In this document: positions 1-8,817 of the stretch, one piece after another
Numbering within the stretch: position 1 is the stretch's first letter
How the letters are laid out: the number at the start of each line of letters is the position of its first letter
From: Marinobacter sediminum
GTDB taxonomy: Bacteria; Pseudomonadota; Gammaproteobacteria; Pseudomonadales; Oleiphilaceae
Assembly (NCBI RefSeq): GCF_016820575.1
Contig: NZ_JAEMQH010000001.1
Location: forward strand, 1,054,001 to 1,118,000
Reading direction: 5' to 3'
DNA: 64,000 nucleotides
Program-made: the position numbers and the translations under genes
The notes under the pieces: generated by a model
The model's database searches: none
Told to the model about the DNA's origin: nothing
What the model saw: the letters and a program-made list of their open reading frames with translations, nothing else

Positions 1-118
1 CCCGTGGGAAATCCTGTTTGTCGATCAATAGTATGCGTTTGCCACTGTCCTGCAGGCTTTGGGCCAGGGTGGAGCCTGCAGGGCCGGCGCCAACAATGAT
101 CAGGTCGTAGTAGTCCAT
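1..118 (-). CDS. FAD-dependent oxidoreductase, N-terminal fragment
   Basis: Only the first 39 codons lie in the window; the gene runs off the left edge. The start ATG (116-118) shares one base with the stop codon of the upstream methyltransferase gene (TGATG), so the two are probably translationally coupled. The N-terminus is a classic Rossmann dinucleotide-binding strand, with VGAGPAG at residues 9-15 followed by an acidic end of the second strand (LLIDK). This fits the geranylgeranyl-reductase or flavin monooxygenase families, but the substrate cannot be read from this fragment. Coupling to a cyclopropane-synthase-like enzyme suggests a role in lipid modification (inference). Confidence 0.75.
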   Translation of the reverse strand, partial: MDYYDLIIVGAGPAGSTLAQSLQDSGKRILLIDKQDFPR

Positions 119-1431
119 CACGCTTGCTCCGGTGCTGCGGGCGTTGTGTAGAGGTCTTGTCGGCTTTGTGGCAGCCGGTTGTTGGCACCGTGAGTGAACA
201 CTACCTGGAAAAGCTGCAGTGAGCCGGCCCGGAACGCGGCAATGGAGCCGGCCAGATACATGCGCCAGGCCCGGGTAAAGTGCTGATCGTACATTTCTGA
301 CACCTGATCCTGGTTTTCCGTGAACCGATCCATCCAGTGGCTCAGGGTCTGGGCGTAGTGAAGCCGAAGGTTCTCCACGTCGAGCACTGAGAAATCACCC
401 TGTTCACAGATCTCCATGAACTCGCCAATGCTGGGCGGGTAGGCCCCCGGGAAAATCCGTTTTTCAATCCAGGCATTCATCAGCATGGGCCGGTTACGGC
501 CGATGCTGTGGAGCAAGGCAATGCCGTCGGGTTTGAGACTGCGTTTGATCAGGGCCGACAGCGCCGGGTAATTCTCCTTACCGACGTGTTCGAGCATGCC
601 GACCGATACGAAGGCATCGTACTGACCTTTTATATTTCGGTAGTCGTCCTCCACGTACTCAACCAGATGGTCCAGCTGTTGCTGGCGGGCCTGCTCACGG
701 GCATAGACCAGTTGCTCCCGGGAGATGTTGTAGGAGTGCACTTTCACGCCATAGTGACGGGCCATGTAACGGGCCAGTCCGCCCCAGCCACAGCCGGCCT
801 CGACCACGGTCATGCCAGGTTTGAGCCGGAGCTTGCGGCAGACGTGTTCCAGCTTGGCCAGTTGCGCCTGCTCCAGGGTCAGGTCGGGACGTTCGTAGTA
901 AGCACAGGTGTACTGCATTTCTGCCTGATCCAGCCATAACTGGTAGAACTCGTTGCCCAGATCGTAGTGGTGGTGGATGTTTTCCTTGGCTTCGGTGATC
1001 CCGGTGGAGCGCGGGTTGTGATTGCGCCAGAGTGCGTCCAGCCATTTTGGCCATTCCTGGCGCGCGGCGTGTACCGATCGATACAGGGTTTCCATCAGAT
1101 CCGGCAGGTCGCCCTCAACGTCGAGCCTGCCCGCGCTGTAAAGATCGCCAAAGGCCAGGTTGGGGTTGGCGACCAGGGAATAGAGCGCCTTTGGGTCTTT
1201 CAGGTGGAGGGCAAAACGGATTTCCTGATCCTTGGGATCAATGACGTCGCCGTTCCACAGCTGGAACCGAATGGGAGGCGATCCGGCCATGTGCATGAGT
1301 TTGGCGATAAGCCAGCGTTCGTAGTTGTGAGGGTTACGGTCGGTCTGTGCTGCTTCCAGCGGTAGGGTTAGCACGTGTGGTGTGGATTCACGGCCCGTTT
1401 GCTCGGTTTTCTGGGCGGTGTTGTCTGTCAT
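118..1431 (-). CDS. cfa: Cyclopropane-fatty-acid-synthase family SAM methyltransferase
   Basis: The 437-residue protein has the CFA synthase/mycolic acid methyltransferase fold. An N-terminal region of about 150 residues is followed by YDLGNEFYQLWLD and the SAM-binding motif VVEAGCGWGGLARYM. Members transfer a methylene or methyl group from S-adenosylmethionine to the double bond of membrane phospholipid acyl chains at the inner membrane. I place the start at 1431 (protein begins MTDNTAQ), because GGGAGAGAGGG precedes that ATG at good spacing; an upstream in-frame ATG at 1512 lacks such a site. The coupled FAD oxidoreductase downstream leaves open that the product is a methyl-branched or otherwise modified fatty acid rather than a plain cyclopropane. 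The family is secure, the exact product is not. Confidence 0.88.
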   Translation of the reverse strand: MTDNTAQKTEQTGRESTPHVLTLPLEAAQTDRNPHNYERWLIAKLMHMAGSPPIRFQLWNGDVIDPKDQEIRFALHLKDPKALYSLVANPNLAFGDLYSAGRLDVEGDLPDLMETLYRSVHAARQEWPKWLDALWRNHNPRSTGITEAKENIHHHYDLGNEFYQLWLDQAEMQYTCAYYERPDLTLEQAQLAKLEHVCRKLRLKPGMTVVEAGCGWGGLARYMARHYGVKVHSYNISREQLVYAREQARQQQLDHLVEYVEDDYRNIKGQYDAFVSVGMLEHVGKENYPALSALIKRSLKPDGIALLHSIGRNRPMLMNAWIEKRIFPGAYPPSIGEFMEICEQGDFSVLDVENLRLHYAQTLSHWMDRFTENQDQVSEMYDQHFTRAWRMYLAGSIAAFRAGSLQLFQVVFTHGANNRLPQSRQDLYTTPAAPEQA

Positions 1432-1605
1432 GGATCCCTCTCTCCCTTTGCCTGACCTAAACATCGCGGCCCTTTGTGCGAATGTGCACAGGCACGTGTC
1501 CCGTCTGTTCATCCGGGAACCGCCGGTTCAGTGTTCAGTATAGAAAAGGTTGGGATTTTGTCAGGTTAGGGCGTGAAAAGGCTGGAAACGAGGGATAGCG
1601 ACATA

Positions 1606-1633
1606 AAAAACCGGGCCATAAGGCCCGGTTTTT
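1606..1633 (-). terminator. Rho-independent terminator after dctM
   Basis: AAAAACCGGGCC pairs with GGCCCGGTTTTT around a four-base loop. The A-run on the left becomes a U-run for leftward transcription, so it terminates the TRAP operon 9 bases after the dctM stop. It can also stop rightward transcription. Confidence 0.9.
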
Positions 1634-1641
1634 CAGAGGGG

Positions 1642-2937
1642 TCAGTAGGTGGAACTCATCCCGAACCATTCGGGGAAGATCACGATCAGTGCCAATACCA
1701 GAATCTGAATCAGAATGAACGGGATAATCCCTCGGTAGATGTCCACCGTTCGGACCTCCGGTGGTGCCACCCCTTTCAGATAGAAGAGCGAGAAGCCAAA
1801 CGGCGGGGTCAGGAAACTCGTCTGCAGGTTCATGGCGATCAGGATAGCGAACCAAAGCATGTTGATACCCATGGCTTCGGCAATCGGCGCCAGAATCGGC
1901 ACGATGATGAACGAGATCTCCACGAAGTCGATGAAGAAGCCGAGGATCAGTATCACCAGCATCGCCAGGATAATGAAGCCCCACTGACCGCCCGGCAGCA
2001 TATGCAGCCACTCTTCCAGCAGGTAGTCGCCGCCGGTGTAGCTGAACACCATCGAGAACGCAGTGGCGCCAATCAAAATTGCAAACACCATAGCGGTTAC
2101 CTTGACGGTATCCTTGGCGCTGTCCCAGACCATCTTGAATGAAAACTGCTTGTAGATGAGAGCCAGAACTACGGCGCCAACGCCGCCGAGTGCCGAGGAC
2201 TCGGTGGGCGTGGCGATGCCGCTGAAGATGGAGCCCAATACGATCACAATCAGCGCCAGTGGCGGAATGATCGCGAGGAGGGCCGACACGACCTCCTGCT
2301 TACGTGAGTGCGACGGATCTTGCGGCATTGCCGGTGCGGTTTCCGGCTTCAGACGGGTCAAGATCAGGATGTAGGCAATGTACAGGCCGATCAGGACAAC
2401 GCCCGGCCAGACTGCAGCTTTGAACAGGTCGCCGACGGGGATGCCGATGACGTCGCCGAGGATGATCAGGATGATCGACGGTGGAACGATCTGCCCCAGG
2501 GTGCCCGAAGCACAGATGGTGCCGGTGGCCAGACGCTTGTCGTACTTGTGGGCCAGCATGACTGGCAGGGAAATCAAGCCCATGGCCACCACGCTGGCAC
2601 CAACCACACCGGTGGAGGCCGCCAGCAAGGCGCCTACCAGGATGGTGGAGATGGCGAGACCACCCGGCAGGCCACCGAACAGCCGGCCCATGGAGGTGAG
2701 CAACTGCTCGGCCAGCTTGGTGCGTTGCAGCACCACGCCCATGAAGATGAACAGGGGCACAGCCATGAGAACGGTGTTCTGCATTACGCTCATGATCCGG
2801 AACGGCATGAACGCAAACAGATCCATGCCCTCGGCATAAATACCGAAGAACAGTGCGACACCACCGAACGTAAAGGCGACAGGGAAACCTGCCATCAGCA
2901 TCAGCATGGCGACGCCGAACATAATCATACCGATCAT
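1642..2937 (-). CDS. dctM: TRAP transporter large permease DctM
   Basis: This 431-residue protein is very hydrophobic, with about 12 membrane spans, and is the usual length for the DctM subunit. It forms the sodium-driven channel part of a tripartite ATP-independent periplasmic transporter in the inner membrane. Visible family features include the glycine-rich stretch GGLPGGLAIS and the proline-containing loop GQIVPPS that lines the substrate path. It is the last gene of the dctP-dctQ-dctM operon. Its start overlaps the dctQ stop by four bases (2934-2937), a typical coupling, and a strong terminator follows. Confidence 0.95.
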   Translation of the reverse strand: MIGMIMFGVAMLMLMAGFPVAFTFGGVALFFGIYAEGMDLFAFMPFRIMSVMQNTVLMAVPLFIFMGVVLQRTKLAEQLLTSMGRLFGGLPGGLAISTILVGALLAASTGVVGASVVAMGLISLPVMLAHKYDKRLATGTICASGTLGQIVPPSIILIILGDVIGIPVGDLFKAAVWPGVVLIGLYIAYILILTRLKPETAPAMPQDPSHSRKQEVVSALLAIIPPLALIVIVLGSIFSGIATPTESSALGGVGAVVLALIYKQFSFKMVWDSAKDTVKVTAMVFAILIGATAFSMVFSYTGGDYLLEEWLHMLPGGQWGFIILAMLVILILGFFIDFVEISFIIVPILAPIAEAMGINMLWFAILIAMNLQTSFLTPPFGFSLFYLKGVAPPEVRTVDIYRGIIPFILIQILVLALIVIFPEWFGMSSTY

Positions 2938-3479
2938 GCCAGACCTCCCGCGCTGTGCTCAGAGGCATAGCTTTTCTCGCCGGACATCACTCGCAGGGCG
3001 TAAGTGATCATGCCCAGGCCAGCAGTGGCGATGAAAAATGCCGTGATGGGAATGACCGATTTGATCAGGTAGCGATGGGGCAGGCCGCCGGGATCGCCAC
3101 TGCCCTCACCCATGCTGTAGGAGTCGAGGGCAAAGGCGTAGCCGTAGGTGGCAATCAGGTAGGCAAACGGGAGTACAAAGATCACGGCGCCAACCAGGTT
3201 AACCCAGGCCTTGGCCTTGTTGCTCCAGTTGGTGTAGAAAACGTCTACGCGAACGTGGCCATCCGTGCGGAGTGCGTAGGGAATACCAAACAAAAAAACG
3301 ATGGAATACAGGTGCCATTCCATTTCCTGCATGCCGATCGATACTTCATTGAAGGCGTAGCGGGACACTACGTCGTAAAACACGTTTACGGCCATTAGTA
3401 TCATCGCGATACAGGCGACCCAGCCACAGAGATTGGACAATCGGGCCAGGCCCTCGTCCAGTTTGATAATCCACCGCAT
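2934..3479 (-). CDS. dctQ: TRAP transporter small permease DctQ
   Basis: The 181-residue protein has about four membrane spans (for example WVACIAMILMAVNVFYDVVSRY near residues 19-40) and the DctQ pattern of a conserved EME/WH loop (MQEMEWHLYSIVFLF). It pairs with DctM in the inner membrane. The SD sequence GGAGG lies just outside the base of a GC-rich stem-loop (3491-3507), so translation may depend on that structure. The gene overlaps dctM by four bases. Confidence 0.93.
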   Translation of the reverse strand: MRWIIKLDEGLARLSNLCGWVACIAMILMAVNVFYDVVSRYAFNEVSIGMQEMEWHLYSIVFLFGIPYALRTDGHVRVDVFYTNWSNKAKAWVNLVGAVIFVLPFAYLIATYGYAFALDSYSMGEGSGDPGGLPHRYLIKSVIPITAFFIATAGLGMITYALRVMSGEKSYASEHSAGGLA

Positions 3480-3490
3480 TTACAATCCTC

Positions 3491-3562
3491 CGCCAAGCGG
3501 GTTGGCGTTTTTTTCAGCTACTATAAACAACGAAACCGGGACCACTCTGAGAGCAATCCCGG
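3491..3562 (-). promoter_or_regulatory. Two stem-loops between dctP and dctQ
   Basis: Two inverted repeats fill the 102-bp gap. The first to be transcribed leftward is CCGGGA...TCCCGG (3536-3562); the second is CGCCAA-gcggg-TTGGCG (3491-3507), flanked by seven T on the + strand. The second abuts the dctQ ribosome-binding site. Structures here commonly protect the 3' end of the binding-protein transcript so that it outnumbers the permease. That role is inferred. Confidence 0.55.
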
Positions 3563-3581
3563 CTCGATTTGAGGCGCTATC

Positions 3582-4658
3582 TTACTCGACTTCGCCCATC
3601 GTGTTGAGGTACGCGCGCTCAGAAATATCAGTGTAAGCGCGGGACTGCTCAAGGTACTCCTGCTGAGACTTAACGATCTTGGCGGCCAGTTCGTCGCCTG
3701 CAGCGGCTTCTTTCAGCAGCTTATCGTTCGCCTCCTTCATGGCCTGGAAGACTTCGTCCGGGAACTTCTTGATCTGAACGTTTGGATACTCTTCCTGAAT
3801 GCTTGCCCAGGCCTTGGCATTTTCGTGCTGTGACTGAACCAGCATTTCGTATGACGCCAGGCGCATGGAAACACGCAGAATTTCTCTCAGGTCAGCGGGC
3901 AGCTTCTCCCAGGTCTTCTTGTTGACCAGGAACTGCAGCTCGGTTGCCGGCTCGTGCCAACCGGTGTAGTAGTAGTCGGCGATCTGCTGGAAGCCCAGAC
4001 GAAGATCCAAAGCCGGACCTACCCACTCAACGGCGTCAATGGTGTTGCGCTCAAGCGCAGTGTAGAGCTCGCCCGGTGCAATGTTGGTCGGGCTTACGCC
4101 GACTTCAGCAAAGACTTCGCCGGCGAAGCCAGGAATACGCATCTTCAGACCCTGCAGGTCTTCAACGGATTTGATCTCTTTGCGGAACCAACCACCCATC
4201 TGGATGCCGGTGTTACCACCCGGGAAGGACATCAGGTTGTGCGGGTTATACACTTCCTGCATCAGCTCCATGCCTTCGCCATGGTAGAACCAGGCATACT
4301 GTTCCATGGCATTCATGCCGAAAGGCATGCTGGTGAAGAACAGGGTGTTGGGTACCTTGCCTTTCCAGTAGTAAGACGCGGAGTGGCCCATGTCGTACTG
4401 ACCGGCTTTAACCATGTCAAACACGCCAAATGGGGCTTTGTGCTTGTTGGCAGAGTCGATGCGGATGCGCAGACGGCCATCGGACATCTCTTCGGCCATT
4501 TTGGCCATGTTTTTTGACGCATCACCGAAAATAGGGAAGTTTGGACCCCAGGTTTCGGCAAGGCGGAGCGTAAACGTATCCTGAGCGAGCGCCTGCGAGG
4601 CGGCAAAGGTCGTTGCCACAGCCAGCGCAGCCGCGGAAAGAACAGAACGGATCTTCAT
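3582..4658 (-). CDS. dctP: TRAP transporter periplasmic substrate-binding protein DctP
   Basis: A 358-residue periplasmic protein with a clear Sec signal peptide (MKIRSVLSAAALAVATTFAA, cleavage after ASQALA). It captures the solute and delivers it to DctQM. The sequence carries the TRAP_DctP signature around residues 165-215, including the conserved Arg of MRIPG that usually clamps a substrate carboxylate, and ALERNTIDAVEWVGP. The style (FAGEVFAEVG, YYYTGWHEP) is that of the TakP/FcbT1 branch, whose members bind alpha-keto acids or aromatic and chloroaromatic acids. A 2-oxoacid or similar carboxylate is therefore a reasonable guess, not proven. It is the first gene of the operon. A 16-bp palindrome lies 122 bp upstream. 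Confidence 0.93.
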   Translation of the reverse strand: MKIRSVLSAAALAVATTFAASQALAQDTFTLRLAETWGPNFPIFGDASKNMAKMAEEMSDGRLRIRIDSANKHKAPFGVFDMVKAGQYDMGHSASYYWKGKVPNTLFFTSMPFGMNAMEQYAWFYHGEGMELMQEVYNPHNLMSFPGGNTGIQMGGWFRKEIKSVEDLQGLKMRIPGFAGEVFAEVGVSPTNIAPGELYTALERNTIDAVEWVGPALDLRLGFQQIADYYYTGWHEPATELQFLVNKKTWEKLPADLREILRVSMRLASYEMLVQSQHENAKAWASIQEEYPNVQIKKFPDEVFQAMKEANDKLLKEAAAGDELAAKIVKSQQEYLEQSRAYTDISERAYLNTMGEVE

Positions 4659-4779
4659 TGCTCTTCAATCCTCTTATCGTTTTTTGTTCAGAGCGTCCTC
4701 CGGGTAGGAGGAGTTAACTCATAACGGTAGCCCAAGTTAACAATTATCGTTAGGAAACGGAACGAAAACTGGCCATATC

Positions 4780-4795
4780 TACGACCTAGGTCGTA
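4780..4795. promoter_or_regulatory. Perfect 16-bp palindrome upstream of dctP (candidate operator)
   Basis: TACGACCTAGGTCGTA is an exact palindrome without a loop, between the 3' end of the neighbouring gene and the dctP promoter region. Perfect symmetry of this length suggests a dimeric regulator site for the transporter operon. No regulator gene is adjacent. Confidence 0.5.
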
Positions 4796-4802
4796 CGGCT
4801 GT

Positions 4803-5261
4803 TTACATATCATCCATCCGGCCAATCTGGCGTGCCAACCTCATAGCTTCATGCTCTTCCAGGGCTTTCAGATCCTCCAGCAGCGTGCGCGCTTCGGGAA
4901 TTTCTGCTTTGCCAATCAGGGCGTCATACAGATCCATCACCTGATCGTGAAAATCGAAAACCTCACGTGAGATGCCATCGAAATCCAGGTCGGCGTAGTG
5001 AGTGTCGCAGGTGCGATGGCTTTCGATGGGTTCGTGATTGCCGTAATCGTAAAGGCGGGTCTTCATCGCTTTCGAGTCCGCCTGTTTTTCGAACTCCATG
5101 ACCGCCTTCTCCAGCATGCTTTCGTGACTGCTGACATAGTCGAGCAACGCGCTGGCGCGTTCATTCTGGGCTTTGGCGGCGGATTCGTGCAGGCTCTCAG
5201 CCAAATGCCGGTGCAACTGGCGGGTCCAGTCGATGAGATCCTCGAAGGTTTTTATTTCCAT
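4803..5261 (-). CDS. Helical protein of unknown function, possibly ferritin-like
   Basis: A 152-residue soluble protein that I do not recognise by name. It looks almost entirely alpha-helical and carries His/Glu-rich helices (SSHESMLEKAVMEFEK; LEEHEAMRLARQIGR), a pattern seen in ferritin-like four-helix bundles that bind metals. No signal peptide or membrane segment is visible. The start is taken at ATG 5261, five bases after GGAGG; a GTG one codon upstream is too close to that site. It stands alone between the TRAP operon and the acyltransferase. A metal-binding or stress role is only a guess. Confidence 0.7.
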   Translation of the reverse strand: MEIKTFEDLIDWTRQLHRHLAESLHESAAKAQNERASALLDYVSSHESMLEKAVMEFEKQADSKAMKTRLYDYGNHEPIESHRTCDTHYADLDFDGISREVFDFHDQVMDLYDALIGKAEIPEARTLLEDLKALEEHEAMRLARQIGRMDDM

Positions 5262-5371
5262 CACGGCCTCCTGAGACCGGCGTGCATTCTGGGAGCAAAG
5301 CGTTATTTTTCAGTCTAGCCAACATTTCGCCAGTTGCGACAGCGGGCTTCGAAGCATTCCAAGGACTTGGC

Positions 5372-6424
5372 TTAATTCGGCGCGGCAGGCTCGGCTGCCG
5401 TGGTTTCCGTCTTTTGCCGCCAGCTTCGAAATCGGGCCAGTGCCGGCTTTTCCACTGAGTAGTGAATGGCCGCGGCCAGAGCCAAGGCGGTTGCCAGTGC
5501 CAGTCCGACGCCAAGCCATCCTGGCAGACCCGACCGGTAGCTCAGGTCGATAACACCGTAGCCAATATTCTGGTGCACCAGGTACAGACTGTAGGACAGG
5601 CTGCCGAGCCAGAGCATGGGGCGGTTAGCCAGCCATGGCAGCCGGCCGTAAACCGCGAGGGCAAAGACTCCGAAGCATCCCAGGACAAAGAGGCTGTAAG
5701 GCATTTTGTAGGCGAACAGGCCATGCCCAATACTGGCGATCAGCAGGGCGTTGTCGAAGACCGAACCGCCCCCGTAACGGTGGCGTCGATAAATCAGCAT
5801 GCCGGCCACAAACAGCGGGGCGTATTTCACAAACAACAGGTCCTTGACCAGAAACTCGATTCCTTCTGGGATCTGTTTCCACCAGAGCACGCCGATATAG
5901 CTGATTATTATCCAGGCCGTTAAGGCTGCGCGAAGCTGCGTCCAACTTCGGAGGTTGAAGAACAGAAGAGCCATCCAGCTGTAGAAGGTAACCTCCACCA
6001 CCAAGCTCCAGTAGGCACCGTCGACATGTTTCATACCAAAGTATTCATGAAGCAGGGTGGTGTTTAGCAGAGCGGTTTCGAAGGTGACAGCCCGGCTTTC
6101 CGGGCCGAGCCAGTGCACGGAGATGAAAGTGAGCGCAATGGCCGCCCAGAGCGCAGGCAGCAGACGAAAGGCGCGGGCCAGGCCAAACCAGCCGGCCTTG
6201 GAGGTGCGCTCAAGCGTCATGAAAATCACAAAGCCGCTGAGAATAAAGAACAGATGGACCCCGTAGCGCCCGAACAACAGACTGCTGTTCAGGATGGCCG
6301 GGAGTTCGAACCCGTGGCCGTACAGTTTGTCGTAGTAAGGTAGGTAGTGGAACAACACGACTACAAGCGCGGCCAAACCACGCAAGGCATCAAGGCTGGC
6401 TAACCGGTTGTGAGAGGTGGTCAT
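5372..6424 (-). CDS. Acyltransferase family 3 (OafA-like) membrane protein
   Basis: A 350-residue integral membrane protein with about ten spans and the acyltransferase-3 opening: RLASLDALRGLAALVVVLFHY (the Arg and the membrane His are the usual functional residues), then FGRYGVHLFFILSGFVI. Family members O-acylate surface sugars such as O-antigen, peptidoglycan or exopolysaccharide, using cytoplasmic acyl donors. It lacks the C-terminal SGNH domain found in longer relatives. I chose the ATG at 6424 because AAAGGA precedes it. It is divergent from the GH84 gene. The target sugar cannot be told from sequence. Confidence 0.88.
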   Translation of the reverse strand: MTTSHNRLASLDALRGLAALVVVLFHYLPYYDKLYGHGFELPAILNSSLLFGRYGVHLFFILSGFVIFMTLERTSKAGWFGLARAFRLLPALWAAIALTFISVHWLGPESRAVTFETALLNTTLLHEYFGMKHVDGAYWSLVVEVTFYSWMALLFFNLRSWTQLRAALTAWIIISYIGVLWWKQIPEGIEFLVKDLLFVKYAPLFVAGMLIYRRHRYGGGSVFDNALLIASIGHGLFAYKMPYSLFVLGCFGVFALAVYGRLPWLANRPMLWLGSLSYSLYLVHQNIGYGVIDLSYRSGLPGWLGVGLALATALALAAAIHYSVEKPALARFRSWRQKTETTAAEPAAPN

Positions 6425-6576
6425 AAGTCGGTCCTTTTCGATATCGCTATAATAGCCTGCATTCGGGGTGGGCAATACGGTCGTGACCTACGGTATGCTT
6501 GCCGCGGCTATACCATGTGTTAATCCGCAGGGGCGCAAGCCAGCGGTTTTCTTTCATCAGGCAGGGAGTTGCGACC

Positions 6577-7644
6577 ATGGCAACCACGTTAGGCATCATC
6601 GAAGGTTTCTATGGCCCGATGTGGAGCTGGCAGGAACGCCGCCACCTGGTGCGTGCCCTGGCACCCCACGGCTACGGCTTTTACCTGTACGCACCCAAGG
6701 CCGATGCCTTCCTTCGGCGGCGCTGGCAGGAGCCCCATCCTGCGGAGACGGCGGCGGAGCTGGCCGGTTTCGCCCGTTTTTGCCGGGACGAAGGCGTGCG
6801 CTTTGGGGTTGGTTTAAGCCCGTTCGAGATCTTTAATCGTTTTGACGACGAGGCTCGGGCGGCACTCGCCCGGAAGCTGGCCTTGCTCGATCGCATGGGC
6901 ATCGATGAACTGGCGATCCTGTTTGATGACATGCGCTCGGACACCCCCGCCCTGGCACAAACCCAGGCCGAGATTGTGGCCTGGGTTCGGGACCACAGTT
7001 CGGTCCGACAGCTCAGCGTCTGCCCCAGCTATTACTCCGACGATCGGGTGTTAGACCGTGTGTTCGGGGAGCGTCCTGCCGATTATCTGGAGACCCTTGG
7101 GCGTAAACTGGACCATGAGGTCAATATCTTCTGGACCGGCGAAGAGGTCTGTTCACGGGAAATTTCACCGGGACACCTGAAGCGGGTGGGTGATGTGCTT
7201 GGGCGAAAGCCGGTGCTGTGGGATAACTACCCGGTCAATGACGGCGACCGCATGTCCCAGCACCTGCATTTGCGCGGCTTCACCGGCCGGCCAGCGGCTA
7301 ATGCCGCCCATATCGCGGGCCACGGCATCAACCCGGCGTTGCAGCCAACGCTGACCACTGTGCCGGCAATTACCCTGGCGGAATCCTACCGCCTGGGCCC
7401 GGACTATCAGTATGGCCATTCGCTCCGGCATGCGGCCCGGGAGGCTCTGGGGCGGGACCTGGCGGATCAGATACTGACCGATTTATTGGTGCTGCAGGAC
7501 GCCGGGCTGGGCCGCATTGGTGCTGAAAAGCGCGCAAGCCTGGAGAGCACCTATGGCGCCTTTAGCCATCCGGCAGCCGAGGAAATTCTGCGTTGGCTCC
7601 GGGGCGAGTATCAGGTGACCGATGAGATGGTGGCTACCCAATAA
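6577..7644 (+). CDS. GH84-type beta-N-acetylglucosaminidase
   Basis: The 355-residue protein opens with GIIEGFYGPMWSWQER, typical of the GH84 (hyaluronidase/O-GlcNAcase) TIM barrel. It contains the paired catalytic aspartates in LAILFDDMRSD near residue 120; the family uses substrate-assisted catalysis in which neighbouring Asp residues activate the N-acetyl group. Later barrel motifs (VCPSYYSDD, FWTGEEVCS, LWDNYPVND) are also present. No signal peptide is visible, so it probably acts in the cytoplasm on GlcNAc-containing fragments. The start is the ATG after CAGGGAG. There are no chitin or GlcNAc catabolic genes nearby, so the natural substrate is unknown. Confidence 0.87.
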   Translation: MATTLGIIEGFYGPMWSWQERRHLVRALAPHGYGFYLYAPKADAFLRRRWQEPHPAETAAELAGFARFCRDEGVRFGVGLSPFEIFNRFDDEARAALARKLALLDRMGIDELAILFDDMRSDTPALAQTQAEIVAWVRDHSSVRQLSVCPSYYSDDRVLDRVFGERPADYLETLGRKLDHEVNIFWTGEEVCSREISPGHLKRVGDVLGRKPVLWDNYPVNDGDRMSQHLHLRGFTGRPAANAAHIAGHGINPALQPTLTTVPAITLAESYRLGPDYQYGHSLRHAAREALGRDLADQILTDLLVLQDAGLGRIGAEKRASLESTYGAFSHPAAEEILRWLRGEYQVTDEMVATQ

Positions 7645-7652
7645 GGCGGCGT

Positions 7653-8654
7653 TCAGTCGCAACCCGGCAAATTCGGTCGGCTAAAGCGAGCGGTCATGGC
7701 TGCCCGCCCACGCTCGGCATCGCGATATTCCTTGGGCAGGGGCTGGAGAAAGTACAGGAAGTCACCTTTGCTGCGCTGGTCTTCCAGGTCCGGTTGGCTC
7801 TGCCCCTGGGGCCAGAATATTGGCGTCAGCACCACCACATCCAGTTCGGGTGCCCGTTGCTTCAGCAGCGCCACCGTGCCCAGTCGCTCTTCGCTGTGAA
7901 ATGTACCTGTCAGATGCAGGATCTGGTGCCCCGGATACCGCTCGCGGGCACGCAGAATCTCCACCGCCATGGTGTTGTCCCTGAGCAGTTGCGCCTTGTA
8001 GGTGTTCTGCATGCGCTCATTCAAACCTTCTTCGCCAATACCATGACCGCCCGTCAGCGCGGTTACGAATTTCTCCCGGTAGCCCGGGATGTCGGTAAAG
8101 GGATTCGCGGGTAATTGCGCGCGAACATCCTCTGGCAAGGTGTCGAGGTAATCAGGGCCCTGGCGCCCGACACAGCGGACAACCTGGCTCGGCGCATTAG
8201 CGGCGATCACGGGAATCGTCCGGGCCTTGGCCAACTCAATCAGCGGACGGTATGAGGCCCGGTAGTTGTCCCAGGCGTTGGCGTCCTCAATCAGTTCTGC
8301 CTCACCCGTCTCCCCGGCGAGGTAGCGGTCCAGCTCTCGCCGGCGGTCCAGATCAAACTGTTCCATGGTCAGTGCCAGGTCCGGATTCTGGCGGTGCAGT
8401 TCAGCCTGGAGTCTCGACTGCAAAAGGTGCGCGCCGTGGTGGCCATGATACTCCCCGACGACGATGACATCGGCCTCTGTGAGAGCGTCCGCCAAGGCAG
8501 CAATGCTCAGCGAAGTACCTTTGTCGGCGTCCACGATGATGGCATCGTACTGGGTTTCAGGGGCCTCAAGCGTCGCCGGCGGAGCCAAGGCTGTGGCGCA
8601 GCCTGCCAACGTGATCAGCGTGGAGAGGAGCAGGGCAATCGGTAGAGGTCTCAT
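7653..8654 (-). CDS. ChaN-family lipoprotein (haem-associated)
   Basis: A 333-residue lipoprotein: the signal peptide ends in the lipobox LAGC at residues 16-19. The body matches the ChaN/Cofac_haem_bdg family, with VIVVGEYHGHHGAH, the acidic helix TMEQFDLDRRRELDRYL, PVIAANAP and the late LHLTGTFHSEERLG. Family members bind haem or haem-like cofactors at the outer membrane and are tied to iron uptake; their enzymatic role is not settled. The 3' end is convergent with the GH84 gene (8 bases apart). No iron-uptake genes are adjacent, so the iron link comes from family knowledge only. Confidence 0.85.
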   Translation of the reverse strand: MRPLPIALLLSTLITLAGCATALAPPATLEAPETQYDAIIVDADKGTSLSIAALADALTEADVIVVGEYHGHHGAHLLQSRLQAELHRQNPDLALTMEQFDLDRRRELDRYLAGETGEAELIEDANAWDNYRASYRPLIELAKARTIPVIAANAPSQVVRCVGRQGPDYLDTLPEDVRAQLPANPFTDIPGYREKFVTALTGGHGIGEEGLNERMQNTYKAQLLRDNTMAVEILRARERYPGHQILHLTGTFHSEERLGTVALLKQRAPELDVVVLTPIFWPQGQSQPDLEDQRSKGDFLYFLQPLPKEYRDAERGRAAMTARFSRPNLPGCD

Positions 8655-8817
8655 GGAAGCAGTATACGAAACCCGGGCCGCAATGGGTCCTGATGATCGT
8701 CAGCTGGTCCCGCGGGAATGCTGGGGAAGGTGCTGATAATTAGGGGAAAGGCTCGGAAAATCAGGTGATTGTCAGCTATGCTAGCAGGATATTTGCTCAC
8801 TCAGAACAGGACCACGC

